Counted from the stretch's first letter, positions 9,274 to 18,522 are shown. The stretch is 64,000 nucleotides of DNA from Fortiea contorta PCC 7126 (GCF_000332295.1 NZ_KB235930.1:3127895-3191894), one strand, 5' to 3'. Translations and numbers: made by a program. Notes: a model not told the origin generated them from the letters alone.

Positions 9274-9762
9274 ATGAACACAACACACGGAGAGCGTAAA
9301 ATAGTTTCGCGTTTATTGGCGGTGCTGCTATCTGCATTGCTAATGGTTCCCTTGCTGTCTAGCTGCGGCGGAGGTTCTAAGGTTGCGACACCACCGCCAC
9401 CTGTTGATGATACCGTTGGGAGAACAGTAAGCGATCGCACAAACCAACCCCAAGCTAAGAAGGGATTAGGGACAGGACAAAAAGTAGCGATTTTGGCAGG
9501 TGCTGCAGCTCTCTACTACCTTTACAATCAGCAGAAAAATTCTCCCAAAGAAGGGGCACAAGGTAAATATTACCTCTCCAAAAACGGACGTGTATACTAC
9601 CGCGATGGTGAAGGGCGCGCCCATTGGGTATCTCCACCATCAGAAGGAATTCGAGTACCTGAATCTGAGGCGCAGAAATATCGAGAATTTCAAGGCTATA
9701 ACAGACAAACTACAGGACGGGATCTCACTGGCTTAACTTCCAGCCCAGCGCCAGCACTCTAA
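9274..9762 (+). CDS. Predicted lipoprotein of unknown function
   Basis: A 162-residue protein. Its N-terminus is a lipoprotein signal: KIVSR, a hydrophobic run, then LLSSC with the lipidated cysteine at about residue 31. A proline-rich linker (TPPPPVDD) and a second hydrophobic segment (KVAILAGAAALYYLYN, about 70-85) follow. The rest is polar, with YYLSKNGRVYYRDGEGRAHWV (about 97-117) looking like small beta-strands. No enzyme motif was found. It is probably an envelope protein anchored in the plasma or outer membrane. The next gene follows after 90 bp on the same strand. Confidence 0.6.
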   Translation: MNTTHGERKIVSRLLAVLLSALLMVPLLSSCGGGSKVATPPPPVDDTVGRTVSDRTNQPQAKKGLGTGQKVAILAGAAALYYLYNQQKNSPKEGAQGKYYLSKNGRVYYRDGEGRAHWVSPPSEGIRVPESEAQKYREFQGYNRQTTGRDLTGLTSSPAPAL

Positions 9763-9852
9763 GTCAGTGCAACTGATGTGCAAAAGCATAGTTGTTCGCA
9801 ACGATAACGCCCGCGACGCACACAAGACACACAAAATTTCAGGGTATAAATC

Positions 9853-10245
9853 ATGGTAGATGACTTTTTGCGAAAAGCTAAAGATTTTTTCTTGGGTCAA
9901 AACGAGGATCAAACTGACCGAGACGCTCAATACCGCGATCGTGATGTCCGTCCCGCGAGTGAAGACCCATATGGCGACCCCGCAGATCAGGGATATTACG
10001 GTAATGCTCGTCCCGCGAGTGAAGACCCATATGGCGACCCCGCAGATCAGGGATATTACGGTAATGCTCGTCCCGCGAGCGAAGATCCATATGGCGACCC
10101 CGCAGATCAGGGATATTACGGTAATGCTCGTCCCGCGAGTGAAGACCCATACGGCGACCCCGCAGACCAGGGATATTACGGTAATGTTCGTCCCGCGAGC
10201 GAAGACCCATACGGCGACCCCGCAGATGAAGATAACCGCCGTTAA
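9853..10245 (+). CDS. Acidic protein built from 20-residue tandem repeats
   Basis: A 130-residue protein. About 30 N-terminal residues (MVDDFLRKAKDFFLGQNEDQ, amphipathic) are followed by a 20-residue unit with the pattern RPASEDPYGDPADQGYYGNA, repeated 4.6 times, and a short DEDNRR tail. Two other frames are also open across the repeat, because its period is 60 bp. This frame is the real one: five of the six base differences I found between units are synonymous here. There is no signal peptide. Low complexity, acidity and Tyr/Pro/Gly content suggest an intrinsically disordered protein. Function unknown. Confidence 0.6.
   Translation: MVDDFLRKAKDFFLGQNEDQTDRDAQYRDRDVRPASEDPYGDPADQGYYGNARPASEDPYGDPADQGYYGNARPASEDPYGDPADQGYYGNARPASEDPYGDPADQGYYGNVRPASEDPYGDPADEDNRR
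9949..10227 (+). repeat. 60-bp coding minisatellite, 4.6 copies
   Basis: Four full units (9949, 10009, 10069, 10129) and one partial unit (10189-10227), nearly identical. Differences include gac/gat, agt/agc, tat/tac and gat/gac third-base changes and one gct/gtt change. Confidence 0.95.
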
Positions 10246-10369
10246 GTAAGGAAGCCAATTTAAGAAAAACAGATGTCAAGCTGAATGATAAATAGGGCGG
10301 TGGTCATCAAAATCACTGCCTTTTTCTTCGTTTTTATTGCTCGTGAAGATATGTTGTATTGCAGCGTCT

Positions 10370-11347
10370 CTACAAAGTATTTCCGGCTAAAATTTCTTGT
10401 GCTAAGTCAATATTTTGACGCACAGATGCAGCAGAAACTTTCAATGCTGCTGTTTCTTCTTCGCTAAGAGGCAATTCTAAGATACTTTCGATACCGCTGC
10501 AACCCAGACGACAAGGAACACCAATTACTAAGTCTGCTAAACCATATTCACCTTGCAGATAGGCGGCTACGGGTAGCAACCGCGACTGATTTAATAAAAT
10601 TGATTCTACCATCACACTTGTAGCAGAGGCGGGAGCAAAAAAAGCGCCACCAGTCTGCATTAATTCCACAATTTCTGCGCCACCGTTACGGGTTCTGGTT
10701 GCTAAACGTTCGATGGTGGCTGTGTCCAGTAGTTCTGTTACAGGAATACCGTTGACTGTGGCGTAACGGGGTAATGGTACCATCAAATCGCCGTGGCTAC
10801 CCAAAACCATCGCTTTGACGTCGGCGGGTAAAACTCCCAATTCCAGGGCGATGAAGGTTTCTAGACGGGCTGAGTCTAATACGCCAGCCATACCCATGAC
10901 TCGACTACGTGATAACCCGGTGGCTTGCCATGCTAAATAAGTCATCACATCTAAGGGATTGGTGACGACAATTAAGATAGCATGAGGAGAATGAGCGATC
11001 GCATTTTTGGCTGCTTCTACTACAATCTTGGCATTGGTTTTGAGCAAGTCATCTCGACTCATCCCAGGTTTGCGGGGAATTCCGGCGGTAATCACCACAA
11101 TCACGGAACCAGATGTATCAACATAGTTATTCGTGCCGATAATTTGGCGATTGTGTAACTCGATTCCTCTCGCTTCCATCAAATCCAGTGCCAACCCTTG
11201 AGGCATTCCCGGAATGATATCTAATAACACCACATCTGCCAAGTTTTTCTCTGCAATCCGCTGGGCGAGGGTACTACCAACTCTCCCCGCACCGACGATG
11301 GTGATGCGAGGTAAATTACACACAATTGGAGAGTGAAGAGAAGACAT
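10370..11347 (-). CDS. mdh: Malate dehydrogenase (LDH-like type)
   Basis: A 325-residue NAD-dependent malate dehydrogenase interconverting malate and oxaloacetate. Features: the dinucleotide motif GAGRVGSTLA (about residues 18-27), the active-site loop ITAGIPRKPGMSRDDLL (about 86-102) with substrate-binding arginines, NPLDVMTYLA (about 129), and the catalytic-histidine block GSHGDLMVPLP (about 183-193). The RKPGMSR loop fits malate rather than lactate specificity. It is a single gene with no close same-strand partner. The length is normal for the family. Confidence 0.93.
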   Translation of the reverse strand: MSSLHSPIVCNLPRITIVGAGRVGSTLAQRIAEKNLADVVLLDIIPGMPQGLALDLMEARGIELHNRQIIGTNNYVDTSGSVIVVITAGIPRKPGMSRDDLLKTNAKIVVEAAKNAIAHSPHAILIVVTNPLDVMTYLAWQATGLSRSRVMGMAGVLDSARLETFIALELGVLPADVKAMVLGSHGDLMVPLPRYATVNGIPVTELLDTATIERLATRTRNGGAEIVELMQTGGAFFAPASATSVMVESILLNQSRLLPVAAYLQGEYGLADLVIGVPCRLGCSGIESILELPLSEEETAALKVSAASVRQNIDLAQEILAGNTL

Positions 11348-11674
11348 ATATCTGCACAGTGGGTTTTAGGAGGATGAGGAGGGTAAAAATTTTCGGTTTT
11401 GGATTTGGCGAAAAGTTGCGTGCAATGAATCTATCATTGGTGTCAACTTAACGTAAAACCTATAGTCCACAAGGAACTGAAGTTCCTTGCTAATAACAGA
11501 AGTAATCGTCGGATTACTAAATATGCAAAAAATCTTTAGTCTACTTCAGTAGACTTTAGTTATTAGCCTTGAACTTCAGTTCTGGGCGGGTGTGGAAGCC
11601 AACAGATAAGCCATTTCTCGCTTAAGTTGACACGTATGTGAATCTATAGCTCCCCCACACCCCATCTCTAATAT
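11348..11674. other. Intergenic region holding a nested palindromic element
   Basis: About 325 bp between ndhO and mdh. Bases 11473-11583 are a MITE-like palindrome (separate entry). The remainder shows no gene or RNA I can support. Confidence 0.6.
11473..11583. repeat. Nested palindromic (MITE-like) element
   Basis: The outer arms 11473-11497 and 11559-11583 are imperfect inverted copies (GAACTGAAGTTC...GCTAATAA type). An inner perfect dyad, AGTCTACT-TC-AGTAGACT, sits near 11537-11554. The whole can fold into one long hairpin and encodes no protein. Confidence 0.75.
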
Positions 11675-11890
11675 TTACTTAGATTCTGCTAATTGATCTA
11701 AACGTAGCCAAATATTTGGTGTGGGTACTAGCCCAAATTTCACTAGAGCATAATCACCTTTAACATCTACCACTTCGCCTTTACTGTTGAATAAGTAATC
11801 AGGAAAGCGAGAATCACTGGCTTTTGCTTCTAAACTGTTTGCCAATTTCTCGCGGATAGCATGAACCATATCTCCTTTTTTGACAGCCAT
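11675..11890 (-). CDS. ndhO: NAD(P)H-quinone oxidoreductase (NDH-1) subunit O
   Basis: A 71-residue protein matching NdhO throughout: it begins [16 protein letters not shown], has the central [15 protein letters not shown] strand and ends [13 protein letters not shown]. NdhO is a cyanobacterial/plastid-specific small peripheral subunit of the photosynthetic NDH-1 complex at the thylakoid membrane, acting in cyclic electron flow and respiration. The length is normal. It lies downstream of mutM on the same strand with an 84-bp gap, so co-transcription is possible. Confidence 0.93.
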   Translation of the reverse strand: MAVKKGDMVHAIREKLANSLEAKASDSRFPDYLFNSKGEVVDVKGDYALVKFGLVPTPNIWLRLDQLAESK

Positions 11891-11974
11891 AAGTTCCCCT
11901 CTTGATTACATAAATTCTGTTACCTGCATTGTAATCAAGAATGGGGCACGGGGAATTGTGATCTGCCTTTTTGG

Positions 11975-12817
11975 CTACCGCTGACACTGGGAACAAAAGT
12001 GACTAGAACGCCCGCCTAGTTTAATTCGCTGTATTAAGTTCCCACAAACTCGACAAGGTTCGCCGGTGCGGTTATATACTAATGCCACACCACCATAATT
12101 ACCGTTGACACCTTTGACGTTGAGAAAATTACTAAAAGTCGTGCCACCAGCGGCGATACTGGCTTCTAATACTTGAATAATTGCCGTTTGTAATCGCTCA
12201 ATTTGCGATCGCTCTAAATTTATACACAAAGTTTCTGGTAAAATACCACTTTTAAACAATGCTTCATCAGCATAAATATTCCCTAATCCCGCCACCACTG
12301 ACTGATCTAACAGTGCAGTTTTGATGGGACGGCGGCGATTTTGTAGCTTCAAAGCTAAATACTCAGCGGTGAATTCTGGCGCGAATGGGTCTACTGCTAG
12401 TTTGCTTAAACCTGTAATTATACTTTCTACAGCCATATTGCGCGGTACCCACCACATTTGACCAAAGGTGCGTTGGTCAACAAAACGCAATTCCTGTTTA
12501 TCCTCAAAAAATAATCTGACTCGCGTGTGCTTGTGTAGGGGTTGGTCTTGATTTAACCACAGCAGTTGTCCTGTCATGCGGAGATGCGCCCCTAGCCAAC
12601 TGACGCCAGAAGATGAGGTGAGTTCAGCTAAGAGATATTTTCCCCGACGATGCCAAGTTGCGATCGCACTTCCTTGGAGTCCTTGAATAAACTCGCCAAT
12701 AGAAAACGGGTAGGCGACGGTGCGATTAAGCAGCACATCACCACCCGTAATTTTCCTGTTCAGGGTTAATTGATTTAAACCCTGTCGGACTGTTTCAACT
12801 TCAGGCAATTCAGGCAT
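11975..12817 (-). CDS. mutM: Formamidopyrimidine-DNA glycosylase (Fpg)
   Basis: A 280-residue DNA repair enzyme that excises 8-oxoguanine and ring-opened purines and cleaves the abasic site. The N-terminal catalytic motif PELPEVETVRQGL is intact, including the Pro-2 nucleophile and Glu-3. A helix-two-turn-helix region (GLGNIYADEALF, about 176-187) and the C-terminal zinc finger (CRVCGN ... CSQCQR) are complete. It sits between psaE and ndhO on the same strand, useful under photo-oxidative load. Length and start are standard. Confidence 0.95.
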   Translation of the reverse strand: MPELPEVETVRQGLNQLTLNRKITGGDVLLNRTVAYPFSIGEFIQGLQGSAIATWHRRGKYLLAELTSSSGVSWLGAHLRMTGQLLWLNQDQPLHKHTRVRLFFEDKQELRFVDQRTFGQMWWVPRNMAVESIITGLSKLAVDPFAPEFTAEYLALKLQNRRRPIKTALLDQSVVAGLGNIYADEALFKSGILPETLCINLERSQIERLQTAIIQVLEASIAAGGTTFSNFLNVKGVNGNYGGVALVYNRTGEPCRVCGNLIQRIKLGGRSSHFCSQCQR

Positions 12818-12979
12818 TCAATACTGAGTTAGTAAGCAACTTGATATATCTGAGAGAGTTAACCAATTTTGGATCTGAGATTTACAATTTTAGTTTGGTT
12901 TCGCTGACCAGCGGCCTAGCTCCAACCGTAAAACTGATCTCAAATTGGCAATGCTGGTCTTTTCCGACCGATATCTTGC

Positions 12980-13192
12980 TTACTTCGCCGATTTAGCTTT
13001 TGGTGCTTCTACTTCTTGTAATTCTTCCGGTGCAAAGTTGTTGGTGTTGATACCAGAGTAGTTTACTTTGTCAAACCGGACGATTACTGAGTATTTGATA
13101 CCGCTTTGGTCAATAGAAGCCACAGTTCCTAAATCTTTATACCAGTAAGATTCTGGACGGAGAATGCGTACTTTAGAACCACGTTGAACCAT
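12980..13192 (-). CDS. psaE: Photosystem I reaction centre subunit IV
   Basis: A 70-residue protein, PsaE throughout: [18 protein letters not shown], the [19 protein letters not shown] strands, [16 protein letters not shown], and a short lysine/alanine tail. It forms an SH3-like barrel on the stromal/cytoplasmic face of PSI and helps dock ferredoxin and support cyclic electron flow. About 290 bp of leader DNA with a 9-bp tandem repeat lies upstream. It is first of a same-strand row psaE, mutM, ndhO. Confidence 0.96.
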   Translation of the reverse strand: MVQRGSKVRILRPESYWYKDLGTVASIDQSGIKYSVIVRFDKVNYSGINTNNFAPEELQEVEAPKAKSAK

Positions 13193-13501
13193 GATTATTT
13201 TCCCTTTTAATTATCAATCGCCAATATATGGGGCTAATTGATTTCACTCTACAACCTCAAGGCCGCTATAAGTGTGTTTGTTAAGTTATTTGTCTTACAG
13301 TTCTCATTGATGGGGAGTGTGGGGAGTGTGGGGAGTGTGGGGAGTGTGGGGAGTGTGGGGGAATGAAGGAGAAATGCCCCTGCACCCCCAGACCCCTCAC
13401 CTCGAAAACCAGGAGTCGGAATATAAAATGGACTCACACCCATCTTGACAAAGGTTGTGTGATGGTTTAACTTCGTTCGCAAATGCTACTTGAGGTACAG
13501 G
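13193..13501. other. psaE upstream region
   Basis: About 310 bp between psaE and the fibrillin gene. Apart from the 9-bp tandem repeat at 13312-13356, I see no gene. The psaE promoter must lie here; no light-responsive box could be placed with confidence. Confidence 0.5.
13312..13356. repeat. 9-bp tandem repeat, 5 copies (GGGGAGTGT)
   Basis: Five exact GGGGAGTGT units run head to tail about 120 bp upstream of the psaE start. No function is evident; it looks like a slippage-prone simple repeat. Confidence 0.95.
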
Positions 13502-14086
13502 CTATGCCCTGCTAAGAACAAATACGCTGCCTTCGTTTCCTCTGCCGATCCGCAGGTCGTTATCTATATAAGTGATGTCCAACCATCCTTGTTGTCTATC
13601 ACTGTTAAGGGCAGTATCGATCGCTGTAAACTTTTTACCGGCTTCTATTTGTTGAATAAAATCTGTTGGGGAACTATAGTTTATTAAACGTTGTAAGCCG
13701 ATAATAGATCGTTTAAATTTTACTTGGACGCGACGCTCGGAAACAGGTTCAAAGTTGGCAGCAACACTGACTAATCCTTCTAGATAAGGTAAACCGGATA
13801 CCTCGGCTATGTTGTAAACACTGGCGTTTTTGACCCGAATGCACTGGTAAATTTGCTCCAGCTTTAAAAATTGTAGTCTACCCAAGTTTAATAAAGAGTT
13901 GCTAGTGGTGTATATTAATCGCCAGTTGCCATCTAGCAAATTAGCAGCTTCAACAGGACGCGGTGTAGGGTTAAAGTCTTCTAAGTTGGCGATCGCTGCT
14001 AGAATAGCCTGTTTTTGGGCAGAACTAGCCAGTAGACCACGATTTGTACCTGCGATCGCTTCTAAAAGAGCTACTTTCATAATCAT
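13502..14086 (-). CDS. PAP/fibrillin-family lipid-associated protein
   Basis: A 194-residue protein of the plastid-lipid-associated/fibrillin family, lipocalin-like proteins tied to thylakoid lipid bodies and photoprotection. Diagnostic parts are the N-terminal helix region ending in a conserved TNRGLLAS block, LLDGNWRLIYTTSNSLL (about 48-65), and the C-terminal GWLDITYIDNDLRIGRGNEGSVFVL (about 166-190). A good ribosome site (GGAGG, 9 nt away) supports the ATG at 14086. No signal peptide, so probably peripheral. No close operon partner. Confidence 0.87.
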   Translation of the reverse strand: MIMKVALLEAIAGTNRGLLASSAQKQAILAAIANLEDFNPTPRPVEAANLLDGNWRLIYTTSNSLLNLGRLQFLKLEQIYQCIRVKNASVYNIAEVSGLPYLEGLVSVAANFEPVSERRVQVKFKRSIIGLQRLINYSSPTDFIQQIEAGKKFTAIDTALNSDRQQGWLDITYIDNDLRIGRGNEGSVFVLSRA

Positions 14087-14333
14087 CGCTTGTCACCTCC
14101 AAAATTTTCATTTTTCAAAAACACAATTAAACCTATATAAATATCAAATGTATAGAGTCTTACCAGCCCCTAGGAGTCGCTTCCTGTCTCCGCTTAAGCT
14201 ACAAAATAAGAATTTTTGTAGGCTTGCGGATTCCCAGATTCAAGAGTTGAATGAATAACTAAATTATCTCCCATCCAAGTGATAGACTCTTAATGTCTAG
14301 TTACATGAACTTTTTCGTGTCTTTGTCGATAAT

Positions 14334-14573
14334 ATGTTGAACTCTCCACTACGTGAAGCACCCCGTAACCAGCGAGCTACGGTGATTCCATTGAAGCAAG
14401 AAACCTCTCTTCTAGACTGGTTGCAGGCTAGTGGTCGTCTAATAGCCCGCGACGTTCATGAACCCGATTTTTCAGAAGAAGAAGAAGAAATTTCGGAGTT
14501 TTTGGGTGGTGATGACGGTATTGGTGACTATGATATCGATGATGATGACGATATAGCTATTGAAGAAGATTAG
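14334..14573 (+). CDS. DUF3134-family acidic small protein
   Basis: A 79-residue cyanobacterial protein. The N-terminal half (PLREAPRNQRATVIPLK, then SLLDWLQASGRLIARD) matches what I know of DUF3134; the C-terminal half is an extremely acidic tail of Asp/Glu/Gly. Function unknown; the tail suggests a disordered, cation- or protein-binding role. It lies 79 bp ahead of mraY on the same strand. Confidence 0.7.
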   Translation: MLNSPLREAPRNQRATVIPLKQETSLLDWLQASGRLIARDVHEPDFSEEEEEISEFLGGDDGIGDYDIDDDDDIAIEED

Positions 14574-14652
14574 CCTTTTTAGGCAGGGGATCTCATGGTA
14601 TGCATCGTCCCCACTATCCAGTTTTGTAAGTGTGGAGTGAAGGGAAATTTCT

Positions 14653-15750
14653 GTGGACGCTAAATTATCTCCCGACCAAGGGTTAAACTTTTCTGGGATC
14701 GGTCTAGCCTCTAGCCTAGCTATAGGGTTAGGAGCAGCAGCTTTGATTTTAGATCGCATGGCGAATCGGCTGCCTTGGCAACTGACTTCGCTAACCCTAC
14801 CACTTTTGTTGTGTGCCCTAAGTTCAGCAGTCATCGGCTTCTGGGTGATACCGTTGCTACAAGCACTCAAAACTGGGCAAATCATCCGCGAAGATGGCCC
14901 CCAAGCCCATCTGAAAAAGGCTGGCACACCAACAATGGGTGGTATATTCTTCATACCAGTGGCGGTGATGATTGCCTGCATAGGATCTAACTTTGCCACA
15001 GAGGTACTTGCTGTTTGTGCGTTGACTCTGAGCTACGGTTTTATTGGCTGGCTCGACGATTGGCAAATTCTTCGTCGCAAGTCGAATAAGGGTATATCCC
15101 CAAAGATGAAACTAGCTTTGCAAATCGGTTTCGCAGCGCTGTTTTGTCTTTGGTTAATGTTTAATCAACCTGCCAATATTACAAACATAGCTTTGCCTTG
15201 GGTGAGTTTCTCATTACCTCTAGGAATTTTATTTTGGCCTTTGGCCGGTTTTGTGCTAGTAGCAGAGAGTAATGCTACCAACCTCACAGATGGAATTGAC
15301 GGTTTGGCAGCAGGAACAGTAGCGATCGCTATACTGGCATTAGGTGCTATCATTGCTCCTACTTCTCCAGGATTGATGGTTTTCTGCGCTGCTATGAGCG
15401 GTAGTTGTTTAGGTTTCCTCGCTCACAACCGCAATCCAGCTCGTGTTTTCATGGGAGATACCGGCTCTTTGGCGCTGGGAGGAGCTTTAGCTGCTGTCGC
15501 ATTGTTGACCAATACCTTAGTAGCACTGTTCATCCTCAGCGGTATCTTTTTTATCGAAACCCTGTCTGTAATGGCGCAGGTGAGTTATTACAAAGCTACT
15601 AAAGGGCCAGACGGTAAGGGTAAACGCTTGTTCAAAATGGCGCCCTTACACCATCATTTAGAATTGAGTGGCTGGTCAGAATTACAAGTAGTAGCTGTGT
15701 TTTATGTGATCGCCGCTATCTTAGCAGCAACTTGTATGGCGATCGCTTAA
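14653..15750 (+). CDS. mraY: Phospho-N-acetylmuramoyl-pentapeptide transferase
   Basis: A 365-residue integral membrane enzyme that moves phospho-MurNAc-pentapeptide from UDP to undecaprenyl phosphate, giving lipid I of peptidoglycan synthesis. About ten membrane segments are visible. Conserved loops: GTPTMGGIFF (about 94), LDDW (about 134), NATNLTDGIDGLAAG (about 210) with the catalytic aspartates, FMGDTGSLALGG (about 272) and the HHHLE motif near 331. The start is GTG at 14653. It has an N-terminal extension relative to E. coli MraY, usual in cyanobacteria. Confidence 0.95.
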   Translation: MDAKLSPDQGLNFSGIGLASSLAIGLGAAALILDRMANRLPWQLTSLTLPLLLCALSSAVIGFWVIPLLQALKTGQIIREDGPQAHLKKAGTPTMGGIFFIPVAVMIACIGSNFATEVLAVCALTLSYGFIGWLDDWQILRRKSNKGISPKMKLALQIGFAALFCLWLMFNQPANITNIALPWVSFSLPLGILFWPLAGFVLVAESNATNLTDGIDGLAAGTVAIAILALGAIIAPTSPGLMVFCAAMSGSCLGFLAHNRNPARVFMGDTGSLALGGALAAVALLTNTLVALFILSGIFFIETLSVMAQVSYYKATKGPDGKGKRLFKMAPLHHHLELSGWSELQVVAVFYVIAAILAATCMAIA

Positions 15751-15785
15751 CGCCAACACTTTGAAAATAATAATCTAGATCAAAC

Positions 15786-15808
15786 AACCCCTGCATTTGG
15801 CGGGGGTT
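15786..15808 (+). terminator. Probable terminator of mraY
   Basis: The hairpin AACCCC...GGGGTT, 36 bp after the mraY stop, is followed by ATTTATTG. The stem is short and GC-rich and the T-tract is weak, so this is moderately supported. Confidence 0.5.
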
Positions 15809-15833
15809 ATTTATTGAAAAAGAATTCAGAAGT

Positions 15834-15900
15834 CAGAATTCAGGAGTCAGAATCAATCTCCAATTCATGCTGAATTCTGACGACTGACTCCTGAATTCTG
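15834..15900. repeat. 17-bp inverted repeat between converging genes
   Basis: CAGAATTCAGGAGTCAG at 15834-15850 is perfectly inverted at 15884-15900, with a 33-nt loop. It lies between the ends of mraY (+) and moaB (-) and could form a stem on either transcript. It is a small dispersed palindrome. Confidence 0.85.
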
Positions 15901-15912
15901 TTCGATAAAAAA

Positions 15913-16413
15913 TTATTTCCGCATCTGACTAACTAAATGCCTAATTTCTGGTAAAATCAACTTTTCCATGCCTAGTCTAACTGCATTACTAGAACCAGGA
16001 AGAGAGAAAATTAACTTATTTTGATAAACTCCAGCAACGGCGCGAGAAGCCATCGCCCTGGAACCGATTTCTTGATAACTTAAAAAGCGGAACAATTCGC
16101 CAAATCCTGGTAAAGTCTTCTCTAGTAACTTTTCAATAGCATCATAGGTGGTATCTCTGGGCGCAATACCTGTACCGCCGTTACAGAGTACAACATCTAA
16201 ATTTGCAGTCTTTGCCAGCAATTCTATCTCTTGTTGAATCTGCGCTGGTTCGTCTTTAACAATTGCATAAGCTCTCACAATATGGTTTTCAGCAACGAGT
16301 AATTGCTGAATTAGCTGACCACTCTTGTCTGTTTCTAGAGAACGAGTATCGCTAATAGTAACCACTGCACAATTTACACTAATTGTCAATGTATCTGGAT
16401 GGGGCTGTGTCAT
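15913..16413 (-). CDS. moaB: Molybdenum cofactor biosynthesis protein B
   Basis: A 166-residue MoaB/MogA-family protein acting on molybdopterin before molybdenum insertion. Motifs: [16 protein letters not shown] (about 18-33), [20 protein letters not shown] (about 79-98) with the MPT-binding GGTG loop, and [17 protein letters not shown] (about 136-152). The length fits the single-domain family. It supports molybdoenzymes such as nitrate reductase. No operon partner. Confidence 0.9.
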   Translation of the reverse strand: MTQPHPDTLTISVNCAVVTISDTRSLETDKSGQLIQQLLVAENHIVRAYAIVKDEPAQIQQEIELLAKTANLDVVLCNGGTGIAPRDTTYDAIEKLLEKTLPGFGELFRFLSYQEIGSRAMASRAVAGVYQNKLIFSLPGSSNAVRLGMEKLILPEIRHLVSQMRK

Positions 16414-16466
16414 ATTTCAGGAAGTAGGGGAATAGCAGAATGATTTAGGCAACGAGACATTCTCAC

Positions 16467-16496
16467 GTAGAGACGAAGTAAAAGCAACGTCTCTAC
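16467..16496. repeat. Dispersed GTAGAGACG...CGTCTCTAC inverted repeat
   Basis: A hairpin of nine-base arms (GTAGAGACG / CGTCTCTAC) around a short loop, upstream of moaB. Related copies occur near 20367, 29321 and 61423 in this window. Confidence 0.8.
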
Positions 16497-16673
16497 AAAG
16501 TGCGAAATCCCTGGTATTGCATTGATTTTCATAATTCACATCAAACGTGATTTATGAATTATGCAGACACTTGGCGGGTCGAGACTCTATTGTGTTGGGA
16601 ATTGGTATAAGTTATTTTCCCTCTACCACCCATACTTTTCGATTGTTTGCCTATTCCCTATTCCCCATTGGTC

Positions 16674-17009
16674 TTAAGATTTTGTCGATTCCAGACCGTT
16701 TTCATCTGCATATCGCTCCATGAAACGCATAAAGCGGTCCCATTCTTCAACGGATTTCATCAGATAAACGGCTTCTAGTGCTTCTGGTTTGCCATTGACA
16801 AATCTGGCTTTGACTTCGCGGGTGATTAATTCCCCTTCTTCGTCAATCATATACATACCGGTGATGTTTTCGGTGCTGCTTTCGCTTAAAGCTTGGGGAT
16901 TGACGAAAACAAAAGTTGCTGTACCATTTTCACCACTGAGCGATCGCGTCAGACGGACTTCTGGGATAACATCTTCATCAATACCTTTAGAGAACTGGAT
17001 TTTCGCCAT
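16674..17009 (-). CDS. psb28: Photosystem II assembly factor Psb28
   Basis: A 111-residue soluble protein matching Psb28: [44 protein letters not shown] and the C-terminal [23 protein letters not shown]. Psb28 binds transiently to PSII assembly intermediates (RC47) at the cytoplasmic side of cytochrome b559 and also affects chlorophyll-protein synthesis. Length and start are normal. Single gene, about 125 bp downstream of bioF's end region on the opposite side of an intergenic gap. Confidence 0.94.
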   Translation of the reverse strand: MAKIQFSKGIDEDVIPEVRLTRSLSGENGTATFVFVNPQALSESSTENITGMYMIDEEGELITREVKARFVNGKPEALEAVYLMKSVEEWDRFMRFMERYADENGLESTKS

Positions 17010-17134
17010 GATTCAATGAACTTAAAGTTTTGTAATGTTAGTTTACTATTCTCTCATCTTTTTTGAACTGACTAGTTAGGTACTGAGGATATTTTTATTT
17101 GAGTAGAAGATTCAGCTGCAACTGGCTCCACTCT

Positions 17135-18310
17135 TCAAGACAAATTTTCAATTGGTATCAGTGCTGTTAACAAGCTTTGCAGATGCTGGGCTTCATGAGT
17201 CGCCATCACAGATAAGCGTATCCGACTGGTGGGTACTGTGGGTGGACGAATGGCTGGGGCAAAAATACCAGATGTTTTGAGATGACTGCTAGTGATTAAT
17301 GCTTGTTTGGCGTTGGGTAACTGTAAACAGATGATTGGCGACTGTGAAGGTAATAATTTTAAATTGGGCAAGTTTTCCCAGATCGATTTCTTGAGAAAAT
17401 CTACATTGTTCCACAATTTAGTTAAGCGTTGTGGTTCTTGTCGCACGATATTGATTGCAGCTAAAGCGGCTGCTGTGTCGGCTGGTGAAAGTGCGGTAGT
17501 ATAAATCCAACTGGGTGCACGATTCCGCAAAAAGTCGATTAAATCTGCACTCCCGGCGATATAACCGCCTAAACTACCCAGGGCTTTACTGAGAGTACCA
17601 ATTTGAATTAACGGTCTTCCCGTACACCCAAAATATTCGCCACAGCCAGCACCAGTTTTTCCCATCACCCCGGTGCTATGGGCTTCGTCGATGAGTAGCA
17701 TACAGCTAAATTCATCGGCTAAGTCTAAAAGGGCTGGTAAGGGACATAAATCCCCATCCATGCTGAAGACGCTATCGGTGATGATAAGACAGCGGCGGTA
17801 TTTTGGTCGTTGCTGAATCAACAGAGTTTTGAGGGCGACAAGATCGCAGTGGGGATATTCTAGAATCGCCGCACCACTGAGAATTGCGCCATTTTTCAAG
17901 CTGGAATGGTTGTACTGGTCTGATAAGATGAAATCACGCTTGCCTACTACAGCAGCGATCGCCCCTAAATTTGCCAGATATCCGGAACTAAATACTATTG
18001 CGTCTGCGGTTTGTTTCCAAGATGCGATCGCTATTTCCAATTCTCTATGTAATTCCCGATGCCCGCTCAGTAATCTTGAGCCTGTGCTACCAGTGCCAAA
18101 TTTTTGCGTAGTTGCCACCGCAGCCGCGATTAAGCGTTCATCCCCCGCCAATCCTAAATAATCATTACTAGCAAAATTAATTACTTCTCGCCCATCGAGT
18201 ACCACAGTTGCACCAGGGCGTCCCTCAATTGCGTGTACAGAACGATACCAATCTGCGCGATGGATAGTTTCGAGGGCGTCGTCAATCCAAGCATAAGGGT
18301 CAGTGGACAT
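17135..18310 (-). CDS. bioF: 8-amino-7-oxononanoate synthase
   Basis: A 391-residue PLP-dependent alpha-oxoamine synthase making 8-amino-7-oxononanoate from pimeloyl-CoA/ACP and alanine in biotin synthesis. Visible: the N-terminal [35 protein letters not shown] (about 92-112), [10 protein letters not shown] (about 207-216), and the PLP-lysine loop [17 protein letters not shown] (about 237-253). The related KBL and HemA enzymes share the fold, but the length and the SNDYLGL start favour BioF. No other bio gene is nearby. Confidence 0.88.
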   Translation of the reverse strand: MSTDPYAWIDDALETIHRADWYRSVHAIEGRPGATVVLDGREVINFASNDYLGLAGDERLIAAAVATTQKFGTGSTGSRLLSGHRELHRELEIAIASWKQTADAIVFSSGYLANLGAIAAVVGKRDFILSDQYNHSSLKNGAILSGAAILEYPHCDLVALKTLLIQQRPKYRRCLIITDSVFSMDGDLCPLPALLDLADEFSCMLLIDEAHSTGVMGKTGAGCGEYFGCTGRPLIQIGTLSKALGSLGGYIAGSADLIDFLRNRAPSWIYTTALSPADTAAALAAINIVRQEPQRLTKLWNNVDFLKKSIWENLPNLKLLPSQSPIICLQLPNAKQALITSSHLKTSGIFAPAIRPPTVPTSRIRLSVMATHEAQHLQSLLTALIPIENLS

Positions 18311-18522
18311 GGGGGATAAAATCTAGAAATTTGGGAATTTTTAGATTTTATCTGCATTCTCTTGTTTGTCGTTTTAACGATTTGTGATTGCAGTTTGCTA
18401 CATATAACCTACTCATAACCCATCTATTAACCACAATTCGATAGTCTAAATTCTCGAATGAATGGCGTGGGCAGAAGCTATTTATACGAAATCAACTTAC
18501 GACTTGAAAAATAATTGAGGAT

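Noticed and set aside
9860-10279. Two further long frames across the 60-bp repeats (plus-strand 9860-10249 and minus-strand 9878-10279)
   Set aside because: They exist only because a 60-bp repeat keeps every frame without a stop in phase. The base changes between units are silent only in the 9853 frame.
14472-14999. Minus-strand frame over the DUF3134 and mraY start region
   Set aside because: Overlaps two well-supported genes; its phenylalanine run is simply the antisense of the GAA-rich acidic tail.
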